Source: Gemmatimonadota bacterium
GTDB taxonomy: Bacteria > Gemmatimonadota > Gemmatimonadetes > Gemmatimonadales > Gemmatimonadaceae
Reading direction: 5' to 3'
NCBI GenBank assembly: GCA_025358315.1
Contig: JANYKA010000156.1
Span: forward strand, 1-35,188
Length of the DNA stretch: 35,188 nt
This document shows, in pieces, positions 34,657 through 35,188 of the stretch (its first letter is position 1; the number at the start of each line of letters is the position of its first letter). The position numbers and the translations under genes were made by a program. A model generated the notes under the pieces. It did no database searches and was not told where the DNA came from. It worked only from the letters and a program-made list of their open reading frames with translations.

Positions 34657-34890
34657 GTGTTGAGTGGGAGTATGAGTGCTGAGTGCGAGACCAGTGGGAG
34701 AAAGGAGTGGGAGAGGAGTGGGAGAAAGTAGTGGGAGAGTGAAACCGTAGTTTCTCTCTCCCACTTATCCCCCTCTTATCTCCCACTAAACTCCCACTGA
34801 TCTCCCACTGATACCTCCCACTCCTCTCCCACTCCTTTCTCCCACTGGTCTCGCACTCAGCACTCATACTCCCACTCAGCACTCGCACTG
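34655..34890. repeat. Family 1 inverted repeat without cargo
   Basis: The left arm (34655-34738) and right arm (about 34756-34890) are separated by only about 17 bp, forming an almost continuous hairpin. The right arm holds extra CTCCCACTGAT-type units. It fills the gap between the EamA gene and the convergent unknown gene, with no coding potential of its own. Confidence 0.9.
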
Positions 34891-34901
34891 CTTTAAATGA
34901 A

Positions 34902-34931
34902 GAGCGGCCAGCGTAGTTACGCCGGCCGCTC
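34902..34931 (-). terminator. Intrinsic terminator for the gene at 34952
   Basis: GAGCGGCC A GCGTA GT TACGC C GGCCGCTC forms a 14-bp stem with a two-base loop and one internal mismatch. On the minus strand it is followed by TTCATTT. It lies 20 bp beyond the stop of the minus-strand gene and next to the family 1 repeat. Confidence 0.75.
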
Positions 34932-34951
34932 ATTCCGTTAGAACGCGTCAG

Positions 34952-35188
34952 TTACTGCGACGCCCCATTGCCCAGCCCCGCCACCAACTGCACCAATGCC
35001 GCCTGAATCGCCAGCATCTGCGGGCTTGCCAGTGCACTGGCCGAGGTCGACGAGCTATTCACGAGTGCATTGAACGCTTCCACGGCGGTACGAACTGCCG
35101 GGCCCTTTTTGTCGGGATTGTTCAAGTTGTTCAACGACTTCACGAGTGCCGCGATCAACGCGCTATTCATGCCCGAGGCATTGAGCGT
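34952..35188 (-). CDS. Unknown protein, probably 5'-partial
   Basis: I do not recognise this protein. The visible 78 or so residues are alanine-, serine-, leucine- and asparagine-rich and likely helical, without charged clusters or a signal peptide. An ATG at 35170 would give 72 aa, but it has no ribosome binding site and the frame stays open to the window edge, so the gene probably starts outside. It is closed by a strong terminator at 34902-34931. Confidence 0.5.
   Translation of the reverse strand, partial: TLNASGMNSALIAALVKSLNNLNNPDKKGPAVRTAVEAFNALVNSSSTSASALASPQMLAIQAALVQLVAGLGNGASQ

Noticed and set aside
12605-34890. CIRCE (HrcA) operator inside family 1, because of GCACTC and GAGTGC words
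   Set aside because: The full TTAGCACTC-N9-GAGTGCTAA arrangement does not occur. The words come from the low-complexity repeat and are not spaced as an operator.
34592-34933. 113-aa minus-strand open frame
   Set aside because: It is made of family 1 repeat sequence and overlaps the end of the EamA gene.
1-35188. tRNA or rRNA genes
   Set aside because: No tRNA cloverleaf or rRNA-like stretch was recognised in any intergenic region.

Overview
The window looks like a chromosomal stretch of a high-GC Gram-negative bacterium. A heptose-7-phosphate kinase (LPS core precursor), several lipoprotein signal peptides and a dense set of housekeeping genes support this. The gene order rpsU-yqeY-mutS2-dnaG-zinc ribbon-recJ, an adjacent RsbU/V/W trio and abundant intergenic repeats make Gemmatimonadota my best guess. 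This is inference; no rRNA is present.

Layout. (1) 40-12508, minus strand: thirteen tightly packed genes, read from right to left as rpsU, yqeY, mutS2, dnaG, C4 zinc ribbon, recJ, rsmD, coaD, pta, rsbV, rsbW, rsbU-like, rsmA. Most junctions are 4-bp GTGA overlaps, so this is probably one very long operon for replication start, translation and partner-switch signalling. (2) 12981-18985, plus strand: a two-gene envelope operon. It holds a 1148-aa GH18 / polysaccharide deacetylase / GT2 synthase fusion and an MprF-type lysyl-phosphatidylglycerol synthase-flippase. (3) 19098-19847: a small Ig-like lipoprotein gene enclosed by inverted repeats. (4) 20064-26721, minus strand: hemW, hrcA, dnaJ, prmA, rsmE, HIT and a VirJ-family hydrolase. 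VirJ/AcvB proteins can hydrolyse lysyl-PG, so it may be the counterpart of the MprF homologue next to it. (5) 26979-34656: dprA, obgE, a carboxymuconolactone-decarboxylase-like gene, an AgmX-like lipoprotein, asparaginase, a four-helix-bundle (23S rRNA IVS-type) gene, a heptose kinase and an EamA transporter. A 5'-partial unknown gene closes the window.

The most unusual feature is the intergenic DNA. Nearly every gap longer than about 150 bp holds a long inverted repeat, and at least four unrelated sequence families share that architecture. Family 1 is built from AGTGGGAGA-type words and occurs at 1-46, 12605-12960, 18990-20063 and 34655-34890. Family 2 is a 65-66-bp tandem unit with a GGCGGACGGCGGACAG core (31797-32645, plus single cores elsewhere). 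Family 3 is CACGGATTT-rich (24062-24470) and family 4 is GTGCAGC-rich (26822-26976). Two more large hairpins lie at 30366-30750. Two of these structures enclose a gene: the Ig-like lipoprotein in family 1, and the four-helix-bundle protein in family 2. The second is strikingly like an rRNA intervening sequence placed between protein genes. Repeat arms often begin at, or within, the stop codon of the neighbouring gene. These composite elements are the strongest candidate for something undescribed here.
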